Assembly: GCA_910585345.1 (NCBI GenBank)
Contig: CAJUDS010000006.1
Coordinates: 78,224 to 142,223 of the forward strand
Direction of reading: 5' to 3'
Source: an uncultured Lachnospiraceae bacterium
Lineage (GTDB): Bacteria > Bacillota > Clostridia > Lachnospirales > Lachnospiraceae
Length of the DNA stretch: 64,000 nucleotides
Shown here piece after piece: positions 25,458 to 34,062 of this stretch. Position numbers and translations under genes: made by a program. The stretch's first letter is position 1. Each line of letters begins with the position of its first letter. Below the pieces are notes generated by a model, which saw only the letters and a list, made by a program, of their open reading frames with translations, was not told the origin of the DNA and made no database searches.

Positions 25458-26846
25458 CTACATCATCCGTATCGCTTCCTGTACGCTGGAAACCCCCTGC
25501 AGGGCAATGCCATCCGGCATATTTCCCGATGCACGAATCGTTTCTTCCGCAGACTTCGGCAGAATACAGGCCGTAAACCCCAGTTTAGCCGCCTCTGCAA
25601 TACGCTGCTCCGCCATGCTGACAGCACGCACCTCCCCGCTGAGTCCAATCTCGCCAAACACAATTGTCCTTTCATCCACCGGTTTATTTTGAAAACTGGA
25701 CACGACTGCCAGCGCAATGCCAAGATCAAGAGCAGGCTCCAGCATACGGATACCGCCCGCAATATTCACATAAGCGTCGCAGTTTGACAATGGCAGTCCC
25801 ACCCGCTTCTCAAGTACAGCCATCAGCAAATTCACTCTGTTAAAATCCGTACCGGTAGCCTGCCGTTTCGGGATCCCAAAACTCGTCCTGCATACAAGCG
25901 CCTGGATTTCCAGCAGGATCGGCCTGGTACCTTCCATGGAACAGACAACTACAGACCCGCTTGCGTTCCGCGGTCTGCCGCTTAACATAAATTCCGATGC
26001 ATTTGCTACCTCTACAAGCCCGCTCTGCCGCATCTCAAATACGCCGATCTCATTGGTAGATCCAAAACGATTCTTCACGCCCCGTAGAATGCGGTAGGAA
26101 GCATGTCTGTCTCCCTCAAAATAAAGCACCGTATCCACCATATGTTCCAGTACTCTGGGGCCTGCCACCGTGCCCTCCTTTGTCACATGTCCCACAATAA
26201 AAACAGGAATCCCCATATCCTTAGCCAGTCTGAGCAGAATGCCCGTCGCTTCCCTGACCTGCGACACACTGCCGGGTGCCGCAGACACTTCATCATGGTA
26301 CATCGTCTGGATAGAATCAATCACCACTGCCTCCGGCCTGCACTTGGTAATGGTTTCCTCAATGCTGCTTAGATTTGTCTCACACAACAGCAACAGATGA
26401 TCCGTAAAATCACCTATGCGCATAGCGCGCAGCTTAATTTGTTTCAAAGACTCTTCCCCTGAAATATAAAGTACCTTTCTGCCGTCATCCGACAGGTATC
26501 TGCATACCTGCAGCAGCAGGGTAGACTTCCCAATCCCCGGATCGCCGCCCACAAGAATCAATGATCCAGGCACAATGCCGCCGCCCAGAACCCTGTCCAG
26601 CTCTTGTATATGCGTATGCATCCGTTCTTCTTCCCCCATCACAATAGAGGACAGTGAAGAAGGCTCCTGTTTCTCCTTAGAAGCCTTCATTTTCACATTG
26701 CCGCCCATGCCTTTGGAAGATGTCCGGACACTCTCCTGCACGAATGTATTCCATTGTCTGCAGCCAGGACACTGCCCCATCCATTTCGTGGATTCGTACC
26801 CACAGTCCTGGCAGAAAAAAACCGTAGCCGTTTTACTCTTTCCCAT
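25458..26846 (-). CDS. radA: DNA repair protein RadA
   Basis: RadA is a RecA-like ATPase that helps branch migration in recombination repair. The 462-residue protein shows its three parts: the four-cysteine zinc finger CQDCGYESTKWMGQCPGC, the ATPase with Walker A GGDPGIGKSTLL and the RadA-specific KNRFGSTNE motif, and a Lon-like C-terminal domain (VYVNIAGG-type segment DAYVNIAGGIRMLEPALDLG). The length is normal. Order on the minus strand is clpC, a 136-residue protein, radA, then tRNA-Trp. ClpC-radA proximity is common in Firmicutes. Confidence 0.97.
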   Translation of the reverse strand: MGKSKTATVFFCQDCGYESTKWMGQCPGCRQWNTFVQESVRTSSKGMGGNVKMKASKEKQEPSSLSSIVMGEEERMHTHIQELDRVLGGGIVPGSLILVGGDPGIGKSTLLLQVCRYLSDDGRKVLYISGEESLKQIKLRAMRIGDFTDHLLLLCETNLSSIEETITKCRPEAVVIDSIQTMYHDEVSAAPGSVSQVREATGILLRLAKDMGIPVFIVGHVTKEGTVAGPRVLEHMVDTVLYFEGDRHASYRILRGVKNRFGSTNEIGVFEMRQSGLVEVANASEFMLSGRPRNASGSVVVCSMEGTRPILLEIQALVCRTSFGIPKRQATGTDFNRVNLLMAVLEKRVGLPLSNCDAYVNIAGGIRMLEPALDLGIALAVVSSFQNKPVDERTIVFGEIGLSGEVRAVSMAEQRIAEAAKLGFTACILPKSAEETIRASGNMPDGIALQGVSSVQEAIRMM

Positions 26847-26904
26847 TCCCTGCTTCCTTTGGCAACCGTTTTGCTGCCATACATGGTTTCTGCTGTCGCT
26901 TTGC

Positions 26905-27315
26905 TTATTTGCGTATCTCGATTGCTATCTCTCCTGCATCTTTCAGTTCCACGCTGATACTCAATTTCCCACCCAGATTGGTACGCATCTTACCGATGCT
27001 TTCACCGCCTACAAATACCTCGTATTCTGTTTCATCCTCCAGGCCTATGGTAAGCTGCGCGTCTTCCCTTCCTTCCACGTGAAATGTAACGCCCTGCGCG
27101 CTTTCCATAAAATGCGTTACGCTCGTGCCCGGTACGGATTCGTATACAAACATCCCATTTTTTTCCAGCTTTGTCATCGTTGCATAGGTTTTTACCTTAT
27201 ACAAATCACCACCATGTTCAAAGTCCTCTTTTTTGGCCTTCTGCGTCAGGACATGGTTTCCGAAGCGCAGGCTCCCGTCGCCTTCCGTCTGAATCAATTC
27301 TTCTACTACTGCCAT
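26905..27315 (-). CDS. Conserved hypothetical beta-rich protein
   Basis: A 136-residue protein between clpC and radA. I do not know its function. It starts MAVVEELIQTEGDGSLRFGNH and alternates short strands and turns (VTFHVEGREDAQLTIGLEDE, EYEVFVGGESIGKM), suggesting a small beta-sandwich; no signal peptide or membrane segment. GGAGGAG precedes the ATG. Its place, 33 bp after clpC, suggests co-transcription. Confidence 0.8.
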   Translation of the reverse strand: MAVVEELIQTEGDGSLRFGNHVLTQKAKKEDFEHGGDLYKVKTYATMTKLEKNGMFVYESVPGTSVTHFMESAQGVTFHVEGREDAQLTIGLEDETEYEVFVGGESIGKMRTNLGGKLSISVELKDAGEIAIEIRK

Positions 27316-27348
27316 CTTTGTCTCCTCCTGTGCCTTCGTATTTTGAAA

Positions 27349-29799
27349 TTATTTTACTGTAAAAACAACCTGCTTTTTCTTCAGTCCTGCCGTTACCGTA
27401 TCTCCGGGTACGATCTTTTTGCAGAGGATCTCCTCTGCGAGCGCGTCTTCTATCACAGTCTGGACAGCACGTTTCATAGGACGCGCCCCCATTTTCATCT
27501 CCGTATATTTTTCTACAATATATTCTTTCAAAGCCGGGGTCACCGTAAGCTTAATATCCATCTGCTCCCGGCATCGTTCTGCCAGTACTTTCGAAAGCAG
27601 CGTAACCACCGCTTTCATGTTTTCTTTGTTCAATGGATGAAACACCATAATCTCATCGATACGGTTTATAAATTCCGGCTTAAACATCCGTTTCACTTCT
27701 TCCATTACGCCGGATTTCATCGTTTCATAATCCTTTTTCTCCGAAGTTTCTGCGGCAAAGCCCAGATTTTTGGGCTCGATAATACGCTGCGCTCCCGCAT
27801 TCGACGTCATAATCAATATGGTATTTTTAAAGTTTACCTTACGCCCCTTGGAATCTGTAATATGCCCGTCGTCCAATACCTGCAGCAGAATATTGAATAC
27901 ATCCGGATGCGCTTTCTCGATTTCATCAAAAAGCACCACAGAATACGGATTGCGCCGTACTTTTTCGCTAAGCTGCCCTCCTTCCTCAAACCCTACATAT
28001 CCCGGCGGAGAACCGATGATCCTCGAAACCGAATGCGGCTCCATATATTCTGACATATCTACCCTGATCAGGGCGTCTTCCGAGCCAAACATCGCTTCCG
28101 CCAATGCCTTGCTCAGCTCCGTCTTCCCCACGCCGGTCGGCCCCAGGAATAAGAACGAACCAATCGGACGTCCCGGATCCTGCAGACCGACCCTGCCTCT
28201 GCGCATAGCCTTAGCTACCGCTGCGACAGCCTCTTCCTGCCCGATCACGCGCTTGTGGAGAATTGACTCCAGCTTCAGAAGGCGTTCGCTCTCTTTCTCC
28301 GCCAGCTTGGATACCGGAATCTTCGTCCATAACGACACGACGTCGGCTATCTCATTTTCACCTACCGACAGATTTCTACCGGCTATCTTCCGCTCATAGG
28401 CGGCTCTGGCCTTATCATACTTTTTGATTAGTTTCTCCTGGTTTCGCCTGATCTCCCCGGCCTGCAGATAAGCTTCAATGCGGATGGAGCGTTCGATTTG
28501 ACGGTCCATTTTGCTAATCTCTTCCTGCATCACCTTTAGCTCTTCCGGCATATGCATATCTTTAAGACGAATCGCGGCAGCAGCTTCGTCAATCAAATCA
28601 ATTGCCTTGTCCGGAAGATTTCTGTCATTAATATATCTGTTCGAAAGTTGTACGGCTGCTTCTATCGCTTCCTCCGTAATCGTTACACCGTGGTGTTCTT
28701 CATACCTGCCGCATATACCCGACAGTATACGGACAGCTTCCTCCGGTGAAGGTTCCTCCACCGTCACTGGCTGGAACCTGCGCTCCAACGCGGCGTCACG
28801 TTCCACATATTTCCTGTATTCCGCAATTGTTGTAGCGCCGATTAACTGGATCTCGCCCCTGGCAAGAGAAGGTTTTAAAATATTGGAAGCGTCAATCGCC
28901 CCCTCCGCGCCGCCCGCGCCGATGATCGTATGCAGCTCATCCAGAAACAAAATGATGTTCCCATCCTCTGTGACTTCCCGAATCACCCGTTTGATACGTT
29001 CTTCAAATTCACCCCTGTATTTACTTCCCGCTACCATACCCGATAAGTCGAGCGTGACAACCCGTTTATTCTTAATGGTATCCGGCACATCTCCTGCTGC
29101 GATATGCAGTGCGAGCCCTTCCGCAATAGCGGTCTTGCCCACGCCAGGTTCTCCCACCAGACAGGGATTATTTTTCGTACGGCGGCTTAGAATCTGTATG
29201 ACACGCTGTATCTCCGCCTCTCTGCCGATCACCGGATCCAGCTTTCCCTCCCGGGCCAAAGCAGTCATGTCTCTGCTATACTGATTCAGCGTTTCCGTTC
29301 CATTGTTTTTCTCTTTTTTCTTCTTTCCCTTATATCCCAAATCTTCTTTATACAGATTGGCATCCTGTCCTATCGCAAGAAGCGTATCAACATATAGTTT
29401 CTGAATCTGTATCCCCAGTGTGTTCAGAAGCCTGACTGCTACATTGTCCCCTTCCTTTAAAAGCGCCAACAAAATATGCTCTGTTCCGATCTCTTCCGAG
29501 TGGAATCTATGCGCCTGTCTGGCAGCCTCCTGCAGAATCTTTTCCGCCCGCGGTGAATAGCCGTCCCTTTCCCGCATCGGAAGAAAATTCCCCGGTGCGA
29601 TCAGGTCATAGATCATAGAAATCAGTTTGTTCTCTTCCACACCGTTATCCTGAAGTACTCTGGCAGCCACTCCTGTATCTTCTCTGAGCAGACCGAGCAG
29701 AATATGTTCTGTCCCGATATAATTCTGTCTCAACTCTTTTGCCGTCTGTTTTGCCAGGGAAAGCGCAGCCTCCGCTTTCTTTGTATACTGCGGCATCAT
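27349..29799 (-). CDS. clpC: ATP-dependent Clp protease ATP-binding subunit ClpC
   Basis: An 816-residue Hsp100 unfoldase that feeds ClpP. It has the N-terminal double Clp repeat (NYIGTEHILLGLLRE and EEIGTEHILLALLKE), AAA module 1 with GEPGVGKTAIAEG, the middle helical/UVR-like region (IERSIRIEAYLQAGEIRRNQ), and AAA module 2 with GPTGVGKTELSKALAEAMFG and ISNN-type ends. Start ATGs at 29799 and 29796 are both served by GGAGG. The stop codon of the GntR gene overlaps the start, so they are translationally coupled. No ctsR, mcsA or mcsB gene is present. Confidence 0.97.
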   Translation of the reverse strand: MMPQYTKKAEAALSLAKQTAKELRQNYIGTEHILLGLLREDTGVAARVLQDNGVEENKLISMIYDLIAPGNFLPMRERDGYSPRAEKILQEAARQAHRFHSEEIGTEHILLALLKEGDNVAVRLLNTLGIQIQKLYVDTLLAIGQDANLYKEDLGYKGKKKKEKNNGTETLNQYSRDMTALAREGKLDPVIGREAEIQRVIQILSRRTKNNPCLVGEPGVGKTAIAEGLALHIAAGDVPDTIKNKRVVTLDLSGMVAGSKYRGEFEERIKRVIREVTEDGNIILFLDELHTIIGAGGAEGAIDASNILKPSLARGEIQLIGATTIAEYRKYVERDAALERRFQPVTVEEPSPEEAVRILSGICGRYEEHHGVTITEEAIEAAVQLSNRYINDRNLPDKAIDLIDEAAAAIRLKDMHMPEELKVMQEEISKMDRQIERSIRIEAYLQAGEIRRNQEKLIKKYDKARAAYERKIAGRNLSVGENEIADVVSLWTKIPVSKLAEKESERLLKLESILHKRVIGQEEAVAAVAKAMRRGRVGLQDPGRPIGSFLFLGPTGVGKTELSKALAEAMFGSEDALIRVDMSEYMEPHSVSRIIGSPPGYVGFEEGGQLSEKVRRNPYSVVLFDEIEKAHPDVFNILLQVLDDGHITDSKGRKVNFKNTILIMTSNAGAQRIIEPKNLGFAAETSEKKDYETMKSGVMEEVKRMFKPEFINRIDEIMVFHPLNKENMKAVVTLLSKVLAERCREQMDIKLTVTPALKEYIVEKYTEMKMGARPMKRAVQTVIEDALAEEILCKKIVPGDTVTAGLKKKQVVFTVK

Positions 29800-30173
29800 T
29801 CCATTCCTCCATAATCTTCATAGATTTCATCTATAAGAGCATGCACTTCCTGCCGGGAAATATTCTTGCAGCTTCCTTTCGCCAGAATTACCCGCAGCTC
29901 TTTTTTCATATCCTCCACCGCCTGTATTTTATCAATATCCACAGCAATGACAGCGCCTTTTCTTCTGTCTACTTTCACATAGCCTTCCTGTTTCAGAACG
30001 GTGTACGCTTTATTTACCGTATGCATATTGATCCCTATCATATCCGCAAGCTGCCGCACAGACGGAAGCGCGTCTCCCTCTCTAAATCTGGTTGTCGCAA
30101 TACCAAGAATAATCTGATTACGCAATTGTATATACAACGCCTCGTCACTGTTAAAATCCAGTTCAATCATCAT
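29796..30173 (-). CDS. GntR family regulator preceding clpC
   Basis: A 125-residue regulator of the YtrA-like short GntR type: winged helix with ALYIQLRNQIILGIATTRF, LPSVRQLADMIGINMHTVNKA and GYVKVDRRKGAVIAV, then a short helical tail (EDMKKELRVILAKGSCKN). It overlaps clpC by 4 bp. It probably controls itself and clpC through the inverted repeat TTATA/TATAA at 30190-30206 that overlaps the promoter. In most Firmicutes CtsR has this role, so here GntR may replace it; that is inference. Confidence 0.9.
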   Translation of the reverse strand: MMIELDFNSDEALYIQLRNQIILGIATTRFREGDALPSVRQLADMIGINMHTVNKAYTVLKQEGYVKVDRRKGAVIAVDIDKIQAVEDMKKELRVILAKGSCKNISRQEVHALIDEIYEDYGGME

Positions 30174-30189
30174 CCTATCACACCCTTTG

Positions 30190-30226
30190 TTATACAAATA
30201 TTATAACAGCGTGACACAAAAGTCAA
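30190..30226 (-). promoter_or_regulatory. Promoter and likely operator of the gntR-clpC operon
   Basis: Minus strand: TTGACT (30221-30226), 15-base spacer and TATAAT (30200-30205). TTATA (30190-30194) and TATAA (30202-30206) form an inverted repeat over the -10 box, a plausible GntR site. No CtsR-type heptad repeat was seen. Confidence 0.55.
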
Positions 30227-30244
30227 GCCAAAAAAGGCATTTGT

Positions 30245-30765
30245 CACGGAAATCAATTTTGCGCTTACTGGCACAAAATTGACTTTCCCGAGCATTTGTC
30301 AGGACAAACGCATGAATGAACAAATTGTAAACATTTTTGTAGCAGCCGTAGTGAACGCCCATTTGCCAAATTGACAGTTTCTGTATCAGCTCCGGCCTGG
30401 TTTTGCGCAGTTTTCAGATAAAAGAACTTGTCAGGATTTCGCAGGATAAATCATTCACACACCGGGCAAAAGTACAATTTCGCGAATTTGTATGCCATTT
30501 TCGGACAAGGATGTCCGCCACTGTCATACAAATTTGCGAAAACTGTCTTTTTTACGGTGCATGTCATTGATTTATTTTGCGAAATCGAAAGTAAAGTATT
30601 GTCCTGAAAAACTGCGCAGACTGCCTGGCATAAATTTCTATGCGGGCGGCTTTGCAGGAAAGATTAGTCTTTTCTGCCCGGCGTACGCACAGAAATTATG
30701 CCGGGCAGTGCTCAGGAAAACCGATTCTAAATGTTCATAAAATGTTAACACATACGTTTGTCGTG
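30245..30765 (+). repeat. Long nested-palindrome dispersed repeat, copy B
   Basis: Second copy of the element at 10116-10583, same orientation, 521 bp. The same nested arms are present: 30248-30261 with 30274-30288, 30303-30314 with 30751-30762, and the internal stems around 30473-30540. It is longer by about 52 bases in the hairpin near 30620-30710, where CTGCCTGGCATAAATTTCT pairs with AGAAATTATGCCGGGCAG and an inner GCAGGAAAGA/TCTTTTCTGC stem is added. It lies between the terminator of the SH3 gene and the gntR-clpC promoter. No coding sequence is supported in it. Confidence 0.85.
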
Positions 30766-30800
30766 GGGATTTGTCATAACTCATTTGTCACCTTGACAGG

Positions 30801-30842
30801 AAAAAAGCCAGCGCCGGCATTCTCTCTTTGTCAGCGCTGACC
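30801..30842 (-). terminator. Terminator after the SH3-domain gene
   Basis: Minus strand: GTCAGCGC pairs with GGCGCTGGC-type right arm, followed by six T residues, nine bases after the stop codon. Confidence 0.65.
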
Positions 30843-30850
30843 GTTTTTGA

Positions 30851-32221
30851 TCAAAAATCATCCCTGTCGTCCATATTCAGAAACTCAAATTCAAAATCAT
30901 CATCATCAAGATACTCTTCGTCGTCATCCTCATCGTCCTCTTCGTCCTCATCTTCATCCTCGTCGTCGTCATCATCGTCCTCACGGCGGGAAAGAAAGTT
31001 TCTGGGACTCCACCGGCGTTTCCTTACAGGACGGTCATCTTCTTCGTCGTCCTCGTCGTCATCGTCTTCCTCCTCATCATATTCGTCGTCGTCCTCGTCC
31101 TCATCATCGTATTCTTCGTCATCTTCGTCGTCATCATATTCTTCGTCATCCTCATCGTCATCGTATTCTTCATCATCATACGCATAACCACGATATTCCC
31201 GCAGCTTCACTGCAAGCATAATACATACGAGTATCAAGATAACAAACACTACGATCGCTGCCATCAGGATCATTTTTCCCTTGCCTTCCAAAGATGGCAG
31301 AAAACTGTCGCCGGAACCCGCAGATCCCCCTTCCAAATCCACTTCTTTGAACTGCCCGCTTTCGGTTGAGTACAGATACCAGGTTCCGTTTTCTTCTCCT
31401 TCTTCTCCCTCCTCATCCGTTATGTACAGAAGATAATGTTTCGGGGATGCATATTCCTCCAAAAACGCTTCGTCAATCGTAATATCATTTAAATCCGTGC
31501 CTGCAGGAAGGATTTGTGAAGAAATAATATTCGAAATTTTTAAGCTGCCGTCTCCTTCCGGAGGCGCCGCTTCTTCCGCCCCGTCCGGAGCCTCCTCTTC
31601 CGGCGCCGCTTCTCCGCCTTCTCCGCCTTCTCCCTCCGGTCCGCCTTCCGCAGCTTCTACCGGTTCTACAAGATCGGCACGGATAAAACCTGTCTTGCCG
31701 TCCACTTCCACCTGATACCATTGCTCGCCGCTGTCGCTGAGCGCTTCTCCCGTAACCGTAACCGTCTCACCGGATTTTACGCTGTTTCCAACCTTGCCTG
31801 CTGACGAGGAGGGGCCGCTTCTGATATTGGCGCTTTCTGTCGTAACCACCGCCGACGTAACGTCTGTTCCGGCTATCGTACCTGCACTTTCCGCAGGAGC
31901 TTCCTGCCCTCCGCCGCCTTTTTCAACCAGGTCAGAACGGATATACCCCAAAGTATTATTCACTGACACCTGATACCAGGTATTGCCGTCGTTTCCCGTC
32001 GTTTCGTCAAGGATTGTCAGGATATCTCCCTTTTTTACGCCGGTAACTATCGTCCCGTTCGTACTCGCCTCACTCCGTACATTGGCATCATTTTTTACGG
32101 TGATCTCCTCCGCATGGCTGATCATCGTATTTCCTCCGAAAAGCAGCAGATATAGCATTATTGCCATTCCAAATACTGTATATAGGATCCCTCTTCCTGC
32201 TTTTTCTGTTGTTATCTTCAT
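30851..32221 (-). CDS. SH3-domain membrane protein with extremely acidic C-terminal tail
   Basis: About 456 residues. A signal/anchor helix (residues 10-37, ILYTVFGMAIMLYLLLFGG) is followed by two bacterial SH3 domains (VKNDANVRSEASTNGTIV to LGYIRSDLV; TTESANIRSGPSSSAGKV to TGFIRADLV), an acidic Glu/Ala/Pro linker, a beta segment, and a second membrane helix (MILMAAIVVFVILILVCIML). The last 105 residues are almost wholly Asp, Glu and Tyr, broken by one basic patch, RPVRKRRWSPRN. SH3 domains of this kind bind cell wall; the acidic tail would lie inside the cell. The start at 32221 fits the signal sequence. Function unknown. Confidence 0.85.
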   Translation of the reverse strand: MKITTEKAGRGILYTVFGMAIMLYLLLFGGNTMISHAEEITVKNDANVRSEASTNGTIVTGVKKGDILTILDETTGNDGNTWYQVSVNNTLGYIRSDLVEKGGGGQEAPAESAGTIAGTDVTSAVVTTESANIRSGPSSSAGKVGNSVKSGETVTVTGEALSDSGEQWYQVEVDGKTGFIRADLVEPVEAAEGGPEGEGGEGGEAAPEEEAPDGAEEAAPPEGDGSLKISNIISSQILPAGTDLNDITIDEAFLEEYASPKHYLLYITDEEGEEGEENGTWYLYSTESGQFKEVDLEGGSAGSGDSFLPSLEGKGKMILMAAIVVFVILILVCIMLAVKLREYRGYAYDDEEYDDDEDDEEYDDDEDDEEYDDEDEDDDEYDEEEDDDDEDDEEDDRPVRKRRWSPRNFLSRREDDDDDDEDEDEDEEDDEDDDEEYLDDDDFEFEFLNMDDRDDF

Positions 32222-32240
32222 TCTCTTTATGTATCCTTCC

Positions 32241-32693
32241 TTAAAAATTACGCCGGAAGCGCTTTGCGCCTGCTTCCTCCTCAGATGCTTTCCCAAAGCC
32301 CTGCATTTTTTTCTGACGTCGTTCCTCGTCTTCCAGCCGCGCATGATAGTCTTTCTCACATTTTGCACAGAATCTGCCGCTGCGTATATTGGCGCCGCAG
32401 ACCTCACAGCGCATAAAAGCAGCCGAATCCTGCGCAATTTCCAGCCTGTTTTCTTTCAGCATCTGACGAATAGATTTCTGGCTCACCCCGGTATTCAGCT
32501 CCACATCTGACGCAGTGCTCCCCGGATGTTTTTCAATATAAAGACGTGTTTTGCCGTAATCATCATAAGCCACTGCCTTACAGTCCTCGCAATGATATTC
32601 CCCTACTCCTTTAAACACCATAATACCGCCGCACTTTTCGCAGTGAACAGGACGATTATACATATCTTCGGTATTCAAAAGTTTTTTTGCCAT
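32241..32693 (-). CDS. Zinc-ribbon / helix-turn-helix protein
   Basis: A 150-residue protein with an N-terminal zinc ribbon (CEKCGG and CEDCKA), a predicted helix-turn-helix (ASDVELNTGVSQKSIRQMLKE), and a second zinc ribbon (CEVCGANIRSGRFCAKC) ahead of a charged tail. The layout resembles the small flagellar-operon regulator type YvyF but with two ribbons; this likeness is only a suggestion. It lies between purD and the SH3 gene on the same strand, 33 bp after purD. Confidence 0.75.
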   Translation of the reverse strand: MAKKLLNTEDMYNRPVHCEKCGGIMVFKGVGEYHCEDCKAVAYDDYGKTRLYIEKHPGSTASDVELNTGVSQKSIRQMLKENRLEIAQDSAAFMRCEVCGANIRSGRFCAKCEKDYHARLEDEERRQKKMQGFGKASEEEAGAKRFRRNF

Positions 32694-32726
32694 ATAAAAT
32701 GCCCCCTTATTATTAACTCTTATCCG

Positions 32727-33998
32727 TCACGCTTCATCAATTGCTCTGCCAATGTCGTGCCGCATATACTGATTCTGAAAAGAAACCCACTGCGCCGCTT
32801 CGTATGCTTTCGCACGCGCCTCTTTCAGATCCTTCCCCAACGCACTGATGCCAAGCACACGGCCGCCGTTTGTCACGATCTCCCCGTCTTTCCACGCCGT
32901 TCCCGCATGAAAGCAGAAACAGTCTTTTCTGCCGTCAAACGCGTCCAGGCCTGAAATCGCAAATCCCTTTTCATAGGAAACGGGATAACCGCCGGACGCC
33001 AATACGACGCAGACTGCCGCATTCTCTTCAAAATCAAGTGTAATCTGATCCAGTCTGCCGTCAATACACGCCTCCATCACCTCAACCAGATCATTCTTCA
33101 TACGCGGCAGCACCACCTGCGCCTCCGGATCTCCAAATCTGGCATTGTATTCCAGCACCTTCGGTCCACTCTCCGTCAACATAAGCCCGAAAAAGATAAT
33201 CCCCTGAAATGGCCTGCCTTCCGCAGCCATAGCGTCTACCGTAGCCTGATAAATGTGCTTTTGACAAAACGCATCTATTTCCTGCGTATAAAAAGGGCTC
33301 GGTGAAAATGTCCCCATACCGCCGGTATTCAAACCGGTGTCACCATCCCCGGCCCGCTTATGGTCCTGGGCTGACGTCATTGTCCTGATCGTCTTTCCAT
33401 CTACAAAAGACAGCACAGATACTTCCCGTCCTGTCATAAATTCCTCGATTACAATTCGGTTGCCCGCATCTCCGAACTGTTTTTTCTCCATAATGGTTAT
33501 GACCGCATCTCTGGCTTCCTGCAGCGTATTGCAGATCAACACACCCTTACCAAGCGCCAGTCCGTCAGCCTTTACTACGACAGGCATCCTCGCTGTCTCC
33601 AAATAAGCCAGCGCCTCCCCAGGCGAACTGAAATTTTCATAAGCAGCCGTCGGAATATGATACTTTTTCATCAGATCTTTTGAAAAAGCCTTGCTGCCCT
33701 CCAGAATTGCCGCGTTCCTGCGCGGACCGAATACCCGTATACCCGCTGCTTCCAGTACATCGGTAAGACCACCTACAAGCGGATCGTCCATGCCGATTAC
33801 CACCAGATCGATTGCCTTTTCTCTGGCAAAGGATGCAAGCCTGTCAAATTCCATAGCGCCGATCGGCACACACTGTGCGATCTGCGAAATTCCCGCGTTC
33901 CCCGGCGCACAGTAAATCTGCTCCACTTTTCTGCTTTTGGCCACGCTTGCAGCGATGGCATGCTCTCTTCCGCCGCTTCCTACAATCAGAACTTTCAT
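32727..33998 (-). CDS. purD: Phosphoribosylamine-glycine ligase
   Basis: PurD joins phosphoribosylamine and glycine with ATP in purine synthesis. The 423-residue ATP-grasp enzyme starts MKVLIVGSGGREHAIA, and has KADGLALGKGV, EEFMTGREVSVLSFVDG and LEYNARFGDPEAQ, all family hallmarks. It is the last purine gene of the purE-purM-purN-purD series. Confidence 0.97.
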   Translation of the reverse strand: MKVLIVGSGGREHAIAASVAKSRKVEQIYCAPGNAGISQIAQCVPIGAMEFDRLASFAREKAIDLVVIGMDDPLVGGLTDVLEAAGIRVFGPRRNAAILEGSKAFSKDLMKKYHIPTAAYENFSSPGEALAYLETARMPVVVKADGLALGKGVLICNTLQEARDAVITIMEKKQFGDAGNRIVIEEFMTGREVSVLSFVDGKTIRTMTSAQDHKRAGDGDTGLNTGGMGTFSPSPFYTQEIDAFCQKHIYQATVDAMAAEGRPFQGIIFFGLMLTESGPKVLEYNARFGDPEAQVVLPRMKNDLVEVMEACIDGRLDQITLDFEENAAVCVVLASGGYPVSYEKGFAISGLDAFDGRKDCFCFHAGTAWKDGEIVTNGGRVLGISALGKDLKEARAKAYEAAQWVSFQNQYMRHDIGRAIDEA

Positions 33999-34062
33999 CT
34001 TTTCCTCCTTCTGATACGCTTACTGCGTCATGCCGGCAGATTTTCCCTATCTGTCGTATCCG

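Noticed and set aside
26575..28053. 492-codon plus-strand frame
   Set aside because: It runs antisense to radA, the 136-residue gene and clpC, has no ribosome-binding site and reads as low-complexity His/Phe/Leu.
30970..31180. Short tandem repeats that might look like a CRISPR array
   Set aside because: They are in-frame acidic codons of the SH3 protein with no spacer-repeat structure; no CRISPR array or cas gene was found in the window.
30828..31187. Plus-strand frame rich in serine
   Set aside because: It is the complement of the acidic-tail codons of the SH3 gene; the serine runs are an artefact of GAY/GAR repeats.
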